Assembly (NCBI RefSeq): GCF_902859855.1
Contig: NZ_CADIKH010000006.1
Span: 62,001-126,000 of the forward strand
Direction of reading: 5' to 3'
Origin: Paraburkholderia humisilvae
Lineage (GTDB): Bacteria > Pseudomonadota > Gammaproteobacteria > Burkholderiales > Burkholderiaceae
DNA: 64,000 nt
Part shown: positions 36,257 to 47,100 of the stretch, in pieces
How the letters are laid out: each line of letters starts with the position of its first letter
Position numbering within the stretch: position 1 is the stretch's first letter
The notes under the pieces: model-generated
Told to the model about the DNA's origin: nothing
Database searches by the model: none
Seen by the model: only the letters and a program-made list of their open reading frames with translations
Translations under genes and position numbers: made by a program

Positions 36257-37110
36257 CGCGGGGCACGCGTATGCGCGAGATGCCCGATCACCTGCTCGCG
36301 GTGCTGCCCGCGTCGTGGCTCACGGTGTTTTTTCTGGTGCCGCTTGGCTTCACGGCCGTGTTTTCGTTTGGACACGCGACGTTCGGTGGCGTGCAGCCGG
36401 GTTTCACTCTCGACAACTACGCGGCGGCACTGACCGGCTTTTACGGCGAGACGTTCGCGAGAACGCTGCGCTTCGCCGCGACGGCGTCGCTGCTGTGCGT
36501 GTGTGTCGCGTATCCGGCTGCGTACTTCATCGCGTTTCATGCGCGACGGCGGCTCTTCGCGTTGATCGTGATTCTCGTGCCGTACTTCTCGAGCTTCCTG
36601 ATTCGCGTGATGTCGCTACGCATCGTGCTCGCGCGACATGGCATCGCTGAAACCGCACTGAATGCAGTCGGCCTGCATGCGGGTGCGCTCGACGTGCTCG
36701 ACACACCGATTGCAGTCTTTATCGGTATGGTCTATGTCTACCTGCCGATCGCGATCGTTCCGCTCGCCATCGTGCTCGAACGCATCCCTCGCGAACTGAT
36801 CGATGCGAGCGAAGACCTGGGTGCGACCCGCTGGCGCACGTTTTCCGCAGTGATTCTGCCGTTGAGCCGCCCCGGTATCGCGACCGCGTTGTTGCTCACC
36901 GCGGTGCCGATGCTCGGCGAGATGGTGATTCCAACGCTGCTCGGTGGCGGTCGCGGCGTGCTGATGGGGCAGGCGATTGCCGGGCAGTATCTCGATGCGC
37001 AGAACTATGCGCTCGGTTCGGCGATGGCGATGACCGTGCTCGCGGCCGTCGCGCTGCTGGTCGCGGCACTCGCGCGCGTCACGGCGGGATGGGCGGAGAC
37101 CGGGCGATGA
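36253..37110 (+). CDS. ABC transporter permease (PotB-like)
   Basis: TTG at 36253 overlaps the previous stop, or ATG at 36271. Around 280 residues with six membrane segments beginning LLAVLPASWLTVFFLVPLGFTAVFSF. The EAA loop is IPRELIDASEDLGATRWRTF. The polyamine-family MLGEMVIPTLLGG segment is present. It overlaps the next permease by 4 bp. Confidence 0.9.
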   Translation: MTRGTRMREMPDHLLAVLPASWLTVFFLVPLGFTAVFSFGHATFGGVQPGFTLDNYAAALTGFYGETFARTLRFAATASLLCVCVAYPAAYFIAFHARRRLFALIVILVPYFSSFLIRVMSLRIVLARHGIAETALNAVGLHAGALDVLDTPIAVFIGMVYVYLPIAIVPLAIVLERIPRELIDASEDLGATRWRTFSAVILPLSRPGIATALLLTAVPMLGEMVIPTLLGGGRGVLMGQAIAGQYLDAQNYALGSAMAMTVLAAVALLVAALARVTAGWAETGR

Positions 37111-37976
37111 GCGGGCAGGGCGCCGCGGTGGACACTCATCGCGCGGCGTATCGTGAGTCCGGTTCGCGCTACGCGGATACCGGACTCAGGCTCTGGTATG
37201 CGCTGGTCGTGCTCTTTCTGTTCGTGCCGATTGCCGTCGGCCTCGTGTACTCCTTCAATATGGGCGTCGATAACAGGCAGACCGCGACGCTGACCGGCTG
37301 GACGTTGCAGTGGTATGCGGCGGCGTGGAACGATCTGTCGTTGCGGCACGCGGTTGCGCAAAGCGTGATCGTCGCCGCGTGGTGCGCACTGCTGTCGGTG
37401 TTACTCGGCACGATGCTCGGGTTTGTGATCGTGCGGCATCCCGCGCAACGCGTGCGGCGCTTGCTGAGCGGGCTCACCTTGTTGCTGCTGATCGTGCCGG
37501 AGTCCGTCATCGGCATTTCATTGCTGCTGTTTTATGCGGTGACAGGTGTGCCGCTTGGGAGCGTGACGCTGGTCGCCGGCATCGCGCCGATCGCGATTGC
37601 CGTCGTTGCGCTAGTAGTGCGCGCCCGCATGCTGACGCTCGATGGTGATCTCGAAGACGCCGCCGCTGATCTGGGCTGTACGCGCACCGCGACGCTGCGC
37701 TTGATCGTCTGGCCGCAACTGGTGCCGGCGGTTGTGGCGGGCGGCGTGATGGCGTATACGTTCTCGTTCGATAATCTCGTCGTATCCGCGTTTCTGACGA
37801 CGCCGCAAACCGGCACGCTGCCGGTTTATCTGTACGGCAGTCTCCAGTACGGTCCGTCGCCGGCCGTCTATGCGGCCGCGTCGGCGGTGTTCGTGTTCAC
37901 GGTGCTGATGCTCGCGCTTGCGGTGGCGTTCTACTACGCATTGCAACGTTCGACACGCGAGCCCGTTTCTGCATGA
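37107..37976 (+). CDS. ABC transporter permease (PotC-like)
   Basis: 289 residues from the ATG at 37107 (ATGA overlap). Membrane segments include LWYALVVLFLFVPIAVGLVYSFN and TLLLLIVPESVIGISLLLFYA. The EAA loop is LEDAAADLGCTRTATLRLIVWPQL, and SFDNLVVSAFLTTPQTGTLPVYLYG is the PotC-type end. No ATPase gene is in the operon, so an ATPase from elsewhere must be recruited. Confidence 0.9.
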   Translation: MSGQGAAVDTHRAAYRESGSRYADTGLRLWYALVVLFLFVPIAVGLVYSFNMGVDNRQTATLTGWTLQWYAAAWNDLSLRHAVAQSVIVAAWCALLSVLLGTMLGFVIVRHPAQRVRRLLSGLTLLLLIVPESVIGISLLLFYAVTGVPLGSVTLVAGIAPIAIAVVALVVRARMLTLDGDLEDAAADLGCTRTATLRLIVWPQLVPAVVAGGVMAYTFSFDNLVVSAFLTTPQTGTLPVYLYGSLQYGPSPAVYAAASAVFVFTVLMLALAVAFYYALQRSTREPVSA

Positions 37977-38002
37977 AATGCCCAAAGCGCAAAGGCCATT
38001 GA

Positions 38003-39106
38003 ATGTCCTCCTTCGATCTTCGCTTGCTGCTCGATCCGCCGCGTTATCCCGCCAACCGTTATGCGCCGCTCGCGGATCGTATCAAGCGCTTGCTGGCGAC
38101 GCACGCCAATGTTGTGTTCGTCCAGGCCGAGGCGATTCTCGCGCTGGAGGCGGTTGCGATCAGTATCGCGCGGCCGGGTCGGGTCGCGGTCAATGTGGTG
38201 ACGAGCCCGTATGGCGCGTGGTTCGGCACGTGGCTGAGCCGGGGCGGCGCCGGCGTTCATCAGGTGAGCGCGGCGCCGGGGCAGCCAATCGATGCGGCTG
38301 CGGTGTCCGCGTGTCTGGAGCGGTTACCGCAGGTCGATATCATCGCGGCGGTGCATGCGGAATCGTCAAATGGCGCGCTCAATCCGCTTGCGGAACTGGC
38401 GGCGCTCGCACGATCGCGCGACGCGCTATTCGTCGTCGATGCGGTCGCTTCGGTTGGTGGCCATCCGATCGACTTCGATCAGCATGGGATCGACATTGCG
38501 GTGATCGGCGCGCAAAAGGCGCTCGCGGGGCCCGCCGGCGTGTCGGGGGTCGCGGTCAGTGCGCGCGCGTGGGCGCATATCGCGGCATCGCCGGATGTTG
38601 CGCCGTCGAGCCTGTCGCTAATGGACCTTAAACGCAACTGGCTCGAGCGCGGCCGGCTCGCGTTGCCGGGCATGCCGCCGCCGCTCGAATTCTGGGCGCT
38701 TGAAGCAGCGCTCGATCGGGTCGAAGCGGAAGGCATCGAGCACGTGATTGCACGCCATCGGCAAGCGGCGCGTGCCAGCCGTGCCGGGCTGCGTGCGCTC
38801 GGTATCGAACCGTGGATTGCGCGTGACGAGGCGGCGTCCGCGCTCGTCACGTCCGCGCCGGTGCCGACCGGGGTTGATGCGCATACGCTGATCGCGGACG
38901 CAGCGCGGATGGGTGTCGAACTCGCGCCGGGCTATGGAGAGATCGAAGGGCGGCTCGTGCGGCTCGACCACACCGGCACGCGTGCGAAGTTCGATGCGGT
39001 GCTCGCGAATGTGACCGCGTATGGCACGGCGCTTGAACGCCAGCGCGTCGACGTGGATATCGGAGCGGCGGCGCGCGCGGTGAACGATGTGTATGCGGCT
39101 CGCTGA
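38003..39106 (+). CDS. Class V aminotransferase family PLP enzyme
   Basis: 367 residues. The PLP-binding lysine is K172 in IGAQKALAGPAG; DAVASVGGHPIDFDQHGID gives the Asp and neighbouring cofactor contacts. HAESSNGALNP is the alanine-glyoxylate aminotransferase-like substrate loop. It starts 26 bp after the second permease, so it probably deaminates what the transporter brings in. Relatives include serine/alanine-glyoxylate and 2-aminoethylphosphonate-pyruvate aminotransferases. The exact substrate is not decidable here. Confidence 0.85.
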   Translation: MSSFDLRLLLDPPRYPANRYAPLADRIKRLLATHANVVFVQAEAILALEAVAISIARPGRVAVNVVTSPYGAWFGTWLSRGGAGVHQVSAAPGQPIDAAAVSACLERLPQVDIIAAVHAESSNGALNPLAELAALARSRDALFVVDAVASVGGHPIDFDQHGIDIAVIGAQKALAGPAGVSGVAVSARAWAHIAASPDVAPSSLSLMDLKRNWLERGRLALPGMPPPLEFWALEAALDRVEAEGIEHVIARHRQAARASRAGLRALGIEPWIARDEAASALVTSAPVPTGVDAHTLIADAARMGVELAPGYGEIEGRLVRLDHTGTRAKFDAVLANVTAYGTALERQRVDVDIGAAARAVNDVYAAR

Positions 39107-39124
39107 ATCTCGCATCGCCCGTTT

Positions 39125-39164
39125 GGGTCCCCCGGAAAGGATGAGCCCAGCTTCCGGAGGACCC
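39125..39164. terminator. Bidirectional terminator-like hairpin
   Basis: GGGTCCcCCGGAA (39125-39137) pairs with TTCCGGaGGACCC (39152-39164): 12 pairs with one mismatch and a 14-nt loop. It sits between the convergent aminotransferase and the 39202 gene. Confidence 0.65.
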
Positions 39165-39201
39165 TTCAAGTGCGAATGCTACGTCGCAATCACGCAACCG
39201 G

Positions 39202-40257
39202 TTACTGCTCGGTAGCGTGGGTGGAGCCGGGCCAGACGCCGGTCATTTCGATTTCACGACGACCCGTCAGCCATTGCCCCAACGGGCTGGGCCAATTGAA
39301 CGTGTAGTTGTCGTCGTTCATCACGCCCTTGAATTTCACTTCGACATGGATGTTCGTCGCGTTCAGCGGAATGTTGCCGACCGTCTTCGAAATGCCACCG
39401 GACAGCGAAAACGCGTCGTTTCGCGGGCCCTGCGGCGTGTCGTACGCGAGCTTGATTTGCGTCACGTAGGTGCAACCGGGCTTGTTATTGAAGAAGATCT
39501 CGAATGCGCCAAGGCGGGTGATCCAGTTCGGAATCAGCAGCGTGCCGTCGAACGATGCGACCGTATACGCGATCGGGATGGGGCTGGTGGCGAGTTCTTC
39601 CGCCTTGAACGGCCACATATGCTGATCGACGCTTTTGTTCTGCGTGGCCGACAGAAACGAACCCTTGCCGTTGATCCCGCCCAGCATGTCATGAATCGCG
39701 CTGGCCGACCCGGTCAGCGCGAATGACGAACTGTTGTCCTGCGAGCCGACGTTCAGCCCACTATGCGCGAAGATTGCGCTGGTGACCACGCCGAAGCCTT
39801 GCGAGATCTTTCCGTCCGAGCCCATGCTGACCAATTGCGCCTGCTCGGCCAGCCACTTCAGCGTGTCAGGTTTCGACAGCACCGTCAGATCGTTGATGTA
39901 GGCTTCCGACGCGATACCGAACTCCGACGCGATCGAGCCCACCGACGCGAATTCCCACTTCACCTCGACACCCGCCTTGACCTTCGTTCCGGTATCCGGA
40001 TCGGTTCCCGATCCATCGAGATTCACGTTGGCTTCCGTGCGGTGAACATTGTTCGAAGACAGTTTCCATTGATTCGGAACGGTTCGGCTGCTGACGACAA
40101 CCCCAGGCGTCGCTTCCTTGACGAGCGTGAAGTCGCCGGTGTCCGGCGTAATAATGCCGACGGCGCCCGGCGTGAGTTTCGGTGAAAGCGTCCAGTTGCC
40201 CCAGTAGGACGGACGACCATTGCGGATCAGATCGGTGAATGCGCGATTCCAGTTCAT
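39202..40257 (-). CDS. Putative pore-forming protein: gasdermin-like core plus cytolysin domain-4-like end
   Basis: 351 residues from the ATG at 40257, with GAGGAGAAAACC upstream. No signal peptide. Residues ~75-240 alternate beta strands: ANVNLDGSG, KAGVEVKWEFASVG, GVVTSAIFAHSGLNVG and SSSFALTGSASAIHDMLGG, then SPIPIAYTVASFDGTLLIPNW. The order and the PIPIAY..ASFDG strand resemble the gasdermin N-domain core (compare its TIAYGV segment). Residues ~250-345 (GCTYVTQIKLAYDTPQG, SKTVGNIPLNATNIHVEVKFKG, REIEMTGVWPG) match by eye the order of domain 4 of thiol-activated cytolysins (YVAQ..I.W, IPL..N.RN..VKI, R.ISI.GT..P). The Trp-rich undecapeptide is missing. Both assignments are inference. Downstream partner of 40401-40793. 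Confidence 0.5.
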   Translation of the reverse strand: MNWNRAFTDLIRNGRPSYWGNWTLSPKLTPGAVGIITPDTGDFTLVKEATPGVVVSSRTVPNQWKLSSNNVHRTEANVNLDGSGTDPDTGTKVKAGVEVKWEFASVGSIASEFGIASEAYINDLTVLSKPDTLKWLAEQAQLVSMGSDGKISQGFGVVTSAIFAHSGLNVGSQDNSSSFALTGSASAIHDMLGGINGKGSFLSATQNKSVDQHMWPFKAEELATSPIPIAYTVASFDGTLLIPNWITRLGAFEIFFNNKPGCTYVTQIKLAYDTPQGPRNDAFSLSGGISKTVGNIPLNATNIHVEVKFKGVMNDDNYTFNWPSPLGQWLTGRREIEMTGVWPGSTHATEQ

Positions 40258-40400
40258 GGTTTTCTCCTCGCAGGTTGAAGACAATACGAAGCCCCGCGGC
40301 CAGGATGGCCGCAGACGACTCCGTAAGTTGGTGCAGCAGTGATGGGTGCAGAAACGGCCTGACGCGCAGCGCTCCGGCCGCATGAGCGGGAATGAGCGGG

Positions 40401-40793
40401 TTATCCCCAGTTGGTCAGGCCGATGAGCGTCTGTCGCTCCTGCCGTGTGAAGATCTGAAGCTTGGGTGCGACTTCGAAGACCCGCGCCGTGAATGCGTCC
40501 TTGGTGCCCGGCAATGGGAAGTGGCCGTGATTGGCGTTGATCGTCTTGCCGCGAAGGTCGTCGCCGAATTCCGTGAGAATCTGGGCTTCAATCGCGTCGT
40601 GATATTGCGCGTGCACTGCGGCGTCACTGGGCACGTTCTCGTCTGTCAGGTTGAGAGCGTTCGCGAACTGCTCCTTGAATTTTCCCAGTCCGGTTCCGTC
40701 TGAAAACAGCGGAGTAAGAAGGCACAGGTGATCATCCACCACGAGATACCGGACGTCGGACGTGTCGTCTCGCTTGAATACGTGAAGGGTCAT
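40401..40793 (-). CDS. Uncharacterised protein paired with the putative pore-former
   Basis: 130 residues from the ATG at 40793, with CAGGAGACTGAATA upstream. The sequence (TLHVFKRDDTSDVRYLVVDDHLCLLTPLF..., ILTEFGDDLRGKTINANHGHFPLPGTKDAF) has mixed alpha/beta character. There is no signal, membrane segment or recognised domain and no protease triad. It lies 143 bp upstream of the 351-residue gene on the same strand, probably in one transcript. A chaperone, immunity or activating role is possible, but nothing in the sequence proves one. Confidence 0.6.
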   Translation of the reverse strand: MTLHVFKRDDTSDVRYLVVDDHLCLLTPLFSDGTGLGKFKEQFANALNLTDENVPSDAAVHAQYHDAIEAQILTEFGDDLRGKTINANHGHFPLPGTKDAFTARVFEVAPKLQIFTRQERQTLIGLTNWG

Positions 40794-41146
40794 TATTCAG
40801 TCTCCTGATGAGTTCGTTCAATCTGTTGCCGTAAATGGCAGCAGTTCAGATGTGCGTTTTATCGATGCAAAAAAGATTAGGGTTTGAGATGTTTCGCGAT
40901 ATATCCGGCGGCCTGATCACCTTACGTACTTATTGCGTCTGATCATCCTGGCGCAAAGCCACTCAAGATTTCTGACCATTTCTGGCGATCCGAGCTACCG
41001 TGTTTGGTGCGCACGCTCGATAAGAGAACTCCGATTTAGCAAAATGTGTTGCGTCTCGCTCACCACTGGCGCGTTGGTGGGGACGCGGTCTGTCGTGTGA
41101 AGATAGATTACGCAGCGTCGCAAATTAGCATTCCATAACGACGTCG
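40794..41146. promoter_or_regulatory. Divergent control region before the CDI locus
   Basis: 353 bp between the paired minus-strand genes and cdiA. It is more AT-rich near 40850-40880 and 41100-41146, where promoters are expected. No Shine-Dalgarno sequence precedes the cdiA ATG at 41147 (cataacgacgtcg). No clear operator was found. Confidence 0.4.
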
Positions 41147-44100
41147 ATGAACAAAAACAATTACCGGCTGGCATACAGCCGGCTGAGAGAAATGCTCGTT
41201 GCAGTCGCGGAAACCGCGACTGCTTCGAGTAACGAATCAAGTCATATCCGCATTCCGACCGTGGGCGCCGCGACACATCGCGCCGTAGCGCCCGCTCTCA
41301 GGCCGATCGCATTCGCGATCCTTGTGATGTTGGGGGGCGTGCCGTCATGGTCCCGCGCACAGACGCCTGAAACGATTGTTCCGGCCGGTCCGAACGGTCC
41401 CACCGTGATCCAGACGCAGAACGGGCTCCCACAGGTGAATATTCATCGCCCGTCGAGCGCGGGCGTCTCGATGAACACATACGGGCAGTTCGACGTACCG
41501 CAGCGTGGCGCGATCCTGAACAACTCTCCGACGGTTGTACGGACGCAGCAGGCGGGCCTGATCAACGGCAATCCGGACTTCGGCGGTAGTGACGCGGCGC
41601 GCGTGATTGTCAATCAGGTAAACAGCAGCGCGGCCAGCCAGATCAACGGGTATCTGGAGGTCGCGGGGCGGCGCGCGGAGGTGGTCATTGCCAACGGGAG
41701 CGGAATTTCCGTCAACGGTGGCGGATTTATCAATACTTCGCGCGCGATTCTCACGACAGGCACGCCGAACTTTGCGGCGGACGGTTCCCTTGCCGGCTTC
41801 AACGTCTCGCGCGGCACGATCAGCATTCAGGGCGCGGGGCTGAATGGTTCGGAGGCTGACCAGGTCGATCTGCTCGCCCGCGCCGTGCAGGCAAATGCCG
41901 CGATTTACGCGAAGGACCTGAACGTCGTGACCGGCGCGAATGCCGTCGATCATGGCTCACTCAACGCTACGCCGATCACCGGTGATGGCTCTGCACCGGG
42001 CGTGTCGATCGATGTGAGTCAACTTGGGGGCATGTACGCGAACCGCATCGTCCTCGTCGGCACCGAGAAGGGCGTCGGCGTGTCGACCCGAGGTGTGCTG
42101 GCCGCGCAGGCCGGCGACCTGATTCTGACGGCACAGGGCAAGCTCGAGCTCTCGGGGCAGACGACCGCGACGGGCGATATCTCGGCGAGCGCGCGCGATG
42201 GCATCGACAACAGTGGTGTCAGCTATGCACAGCAGAACGTCAGTGCGAACACGGCGGGCGCGTTCACCAGTAGCGGCGTGCTCGCAGCGCAGCGGGACGC
42301 GACTGTCAGCGCGGGCAGCGTCGCGTCGTCGGGTACGTTCGGTGCGGGTGTGAATCGCGACGGCACGATTGCGGGTTCGGGCAACCTGTCGCTGACGTCG
42401 ACCGGCGCGCTTGTTGCCAGTGGGCGTAACGTGGCGGGCGGCAACGCGACGGTACAGGGTGGGGCGCTCAGTCTTGCGGGCAGCAGGACGTCGGCGAACG
42501 GCGCAATGAGCCTTGCAGCGACGGGCGGCGACCTGAACCTGGCGGGTGCGACGACCACAGCGGGCGGCCCGCTCCACGTGAGCGCAACCGGGACGCTCAC
42601 GAACGATGACGGGACGCTCGCGAGTTCGGACAACGGGGCGCTCGTGGTCAATGCGGGCGCGCTGTCGAACAACGGTGGCACGATCGCAACCAGCGGCGCG
42701 CTCAACGTGAGCGCAGGCGCGGTCGCGAATCGCGGCGGTGCGCTCGCGGCACGGACAGCGGCGACGCTCAACGTTGCTTCGCTCGACAACAGCGCGGGAG
42801 GATATGTTGGTGCGCGCGATGTGTCGGTGTCGGCGCAAGGCTCAATCGACAATTCCAGTGGGCAGATCGAGGCGGACGGCGACGCGGCAACGCTCGCGGT
42901 CACCGGCGCGATGCTCGACAACACAAACGGCCGTATCGCCAACACGGGAACCGGCGCAACGACTGTCAGTGCGGCCGGCATCATCAACCGCAATGCGGGC
43001 ACGATCGGCGGGAACGGCGACGTGACGGTCAACGCGCAATCGCTGTCGAATACGAACCGCGCGCAGCTCGTCGCAGGCCATGACCTGACGCTGAACATTA
43101 CGCAACTCGCAGACAACACGAACGCGACGCTATCGGGCGCGAACCATGTGACGCTCAACGGACCGGCCGCGGAGCTGGTCAATGCGGGCGGTACGATCTA
43201 CGGCAACGGCGCGGTTGTGCTCAACACCGCTTCGCTCGATAACAGCAGCGGGCGCATTGGTAACGAAGCAGGTAGCGGCGGCTCGGTCGCAATCAGTACC
43301 GGCGCGCTGGCCAACCAGGCCGGGGCGATCGGCAGCGACCAGAACCTGAGTGTCGTGACCGGCACGCTGACGGGCGACGGCACGATCATCGCGGGCAACG
43401 ATGGCGCGGTGACGATCGGCGGCGACTACACGCTGGACGGTGCGAACAACATTCAGGCGAATCACGACCTGACATTCACGACAGCCGGTACGTTCACCAA
43501 TCAGGGCACGCTCGGCGCAGTGAATGCGCTGACGGTGAGCGCAGCGAACGTCGAAAACCAGGCTGGCGCGAAGATCAATGCGATCGATACCACGGTCAAT
43601 GCCGCGGGCGCGATCAGCAACGCTGGCCGCATTGAAGGCGACAGCGTGACGACGCACAGCACGTCCCTGTCAAACATCGCGACGATCGTCGGGAATACGG
43701 TCACGCTGAACGCCGGGTCGATCACCAATTCGGGCGCCGCGGCGGCCGTTGCGGCAGCGTCGGCCGTCAATCTGTACGCATCAGGTGGCATCGCGAACAC
43801 GGGCGGCGCGAGCATCTTCAGTCTTGGCGACATCAACATCGCGGCGGACGGCACACGCGATGCAAACGGCCTGCTCGCGAACCGCGTGAATACGGTGACG
43901 AACGACCAGTCGACGATTGAAGCGCAAGGCAACATTGAAATCGCGGCAGACACGCTGACCAACACGCGCCCGGCGCCGACAGTCGAGACCGTGACGACAG
44001 GCGTCGAAACGACTCACGAGACCAAGCGCGACAAGTACATGGCATGTACGCTCACGAACGCGAATTCGCATTCGTCGTGTACGCAGGACGTATGGGACTA

Positions 44101-47100
44101 CGGTTATCTGAATCTGCTCAACGTCACGTACAACAGCGCGGACGTCGTCTCGACAGCGGACGGCCCGAATGCCGTGGACCGCATGCTGGTGGTGAACGTC
44201 AACGGGCAGCCGCAGACGATCTACTACAACACCATCACGGCCAACAGGAACGGCACGATCACGGTCACCTATTGGGATGACTACGACCCGCATGTCAACT
44301 TCGACCCGGCGACGGAATATCCTGGCGATAACCAGGCGCACCACCATTACCAGCGCGTCGAAGTCGCGCGCGACACGACGATAACCACGCAGCAGGATCG
44401 GGTCACTGGCCCGCAGGCTCAGCAGGCACAATTGATCGCGGGCGGCAACGTGACGCTTGCCAATGTCGGTACGGTCAACAACGCATACAGCGCGATTGCC
44501 GCGGGGGCAGACATTGCGATCGGCAGCAACGGTTATGGGGCAACGCTTGTCGATAACACCGGACAGACCCTGTACCAGTACCAGCGGCAGGACATCGTCT
44601 CGACGTACGCATGGAACGAGGACATCGGCCGCGACCGGGGCGCGGTCGCGCAGCCGTCCATCATTCTGACACCGGTCGCAATCGGTGGGATCGGCGGCAC
44701 GATCATCGCGAACAACGCGGTGCAGATCAGTGCAACCGACATCAGCAACACGAATGTCGCGGCGGCGAACTCGGCCACCGGCGCGACAGGCGGGACGCTC
44801 GGCGCGAACGGGCGGGTGAGCGACACCGTCAATGCGCCGCAGTCCATCACAGGGCCGAACGGCGCGCTCGCGATCACGTTGCCGAAAGGCGGCCTGTTCA
44901 CGTACAACACCGCGCGCGATGCGTCCTACCTCGTCGTGACCGACCCGCGCCTGACGGGTTACGCGAGTTTTATTTCGAGCGACTATATGCTCGGTCAGCT
45001 TGGCATTGATCCTTCAAGGACCATCAAGCGCCTGGGCGATGGCGTGTACGAACAGCAACTCGTGCGCAACCAGATCACGCAACTGACCGGCCGAACCTAC
45101 CTGCAAGGCTACGCGAGCAATGAAGACGAATATCGCGCGCTGATGAACGACGGCGCACATGTCGCGCAGGCGTTCAGTCTTGTTCCCGGTGTGGCACTGA
45201 CGGCCGCACAGATGGACGCGCTGACCAGCGACATCGTGTGGCTCGTCAACCAGACGGTCACGTTGCCGGATGGTTCGACGCAAACCGTGCTTGCCCCGGT
45301 TGTCTATCTTGCACACACGCGCGCAAACGACCTGCAACCAACCGGCGCGCTGATTGCGGCCGACGATATCGCGATTCATGCAACCGGCAGCGCGAACAAT
45401 TCGGGCGTGGTCAAAGGCGGCACGCGGACTGTTGTGAGCGCCACCAGTGTTCTGAATCGCGGCGGCGTGATTGGCAGCAGTACGCAGAATGGAACGACCG
45501 TTGTCTCAGCGATAAACGATGTAGTCAACGCTTCGGGGCGCATCACAGGCAACCGGGTTGCCGTGCTGGCTGGCCATGACATCGTCAACACCACGCTCGT
45601 CGATAACACGGGTATCCGTTCTACAACGGGCAACAGCGCGGTCAACCAGACCCTGCTCGGCGCGCAAGGCGCGATAGTGTCGACGGGCGACATGGTGATA
45701 GCGGCCGGCCATGACCTGACGGTGCGCGGTGCGAGCATCGCGGCAGGCGGCGATGCGCAGATCGCGGCGGGTCATGACCTCAGGGTCGATACGGTCGAAT
45801 CGCATACCTCGCAGTCGGTCACGAGGAACGCTGACAACTTTGTACGCACGGATACGACGCAGCACCAGACGAGCGGCATCAGCGCGGACGGCAGCCTCGC
45901 GATGCAAAGCGGCAACGACATGACGTTCAACGGTGCGACGGTCAGCGCGGGACGCGATCTGGCGGCGGTCGCGGGCGGCAACCTGACAGCTACGACGGTC
46001 ACGAATTCGGCTAGTCGTGACGATGTCACGCGCGGCGACAAGACTCGCAGCGGAGAAGATCGAAGTTACGACGAACAGGCGGTCGGTACTTCGTTCACGG
46101 CCGGCGGTAGCGGCACGCTGGCGGCGTTGAGTGCGGATAACACTAAAGGCAATGTCGCGCTGACAGGCTCGACCCTTTCTGCCGGGACCGCTGCGGCCAA
46201 CATCGCGGCATCCGGCAACGTCGACCTCATCGAGGCGCGCGAAGAACATGACAGCTTTTCGGCGACAACGTCCAGACGCGGCAGCTTCGTGCATGGCTCG
46301 ACAACGGATGAAATGCACGCGTCGCAAACGAACGTAGGCGTTGCCAGTACGGTATCGGGGGAGACGGTCACGATCGGCTCAGGCAAGGACCTGACGGTTC
46401 GGGGCAGTAACGTGGTGGGTACGTACGACGTGAAAATGGCCGCGGCCGGTAACGTAACCATCACCACATCGCAGGACGCGCAGAGCACGCAGAGCGACTA
46501 TCAGAAGCGTGAGTATGGGTTCCTGTCGGGACTTAATCTGCTGAATCAGCTCGACGGTGGGCTGCAAGGCTATTCGATCGGTGTGCGCAAGACAACCGAT
46601 GCGCAGCAATCGACACAGGTGACAAACAACGCAAGCATGGTCGGCTCGTTGAACGGCAATCTGAGCGTGTCGTCGGGCAACGACCTGCATGTGACCGGCA
46701 GCACGCTGCACGCTGGCCATGACGTGAATCTGAGCGGCAAGACGGTGACGATCGATGCTGCCCGGAATACGGCGACATTCGACGAGCAGCAGTCGTTTGG
46801 CCAGACGGGAATTACCGCTGGACTGAGCAATCCGGTTATCGCAGCAGCGCAGACCGCGAACCAGATGCGCAAGGATGTCCAGCACACAAAGGGCGATGTG
46901 CGTCTGAATGCACTCGCGGCCGCGACCACAGGACTTGCGGTGAAGAACGCCTTCGATGCCGTTGCCGCTGATCCATCGCATCTTGGAGGCATTGGCGTAA
47001 ACGTTTCGCTTGGGACGAGCCACAGTCATAGCAACACATCCGAGTCTGTGACGACGGTGGTGGGCAGCAGCGTCAGCGGTGGACGTGACGTCAATATATC

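Noticed and set aside
39202-40257. Reading the whole protein as a classical secreted cholesterol-dependent cytolysin
   Set aside because: No signal peptide, too short (351 versus ~470+ residues), and the undecapeptide is missing; only the C-terminal strand order is similar.
41957-46488. Long minus-strand open frames opposite cdiA
   Set aside because: They mirror the GC-rich repeat codons of cdiA and have no family similarity; antisense artefacts.
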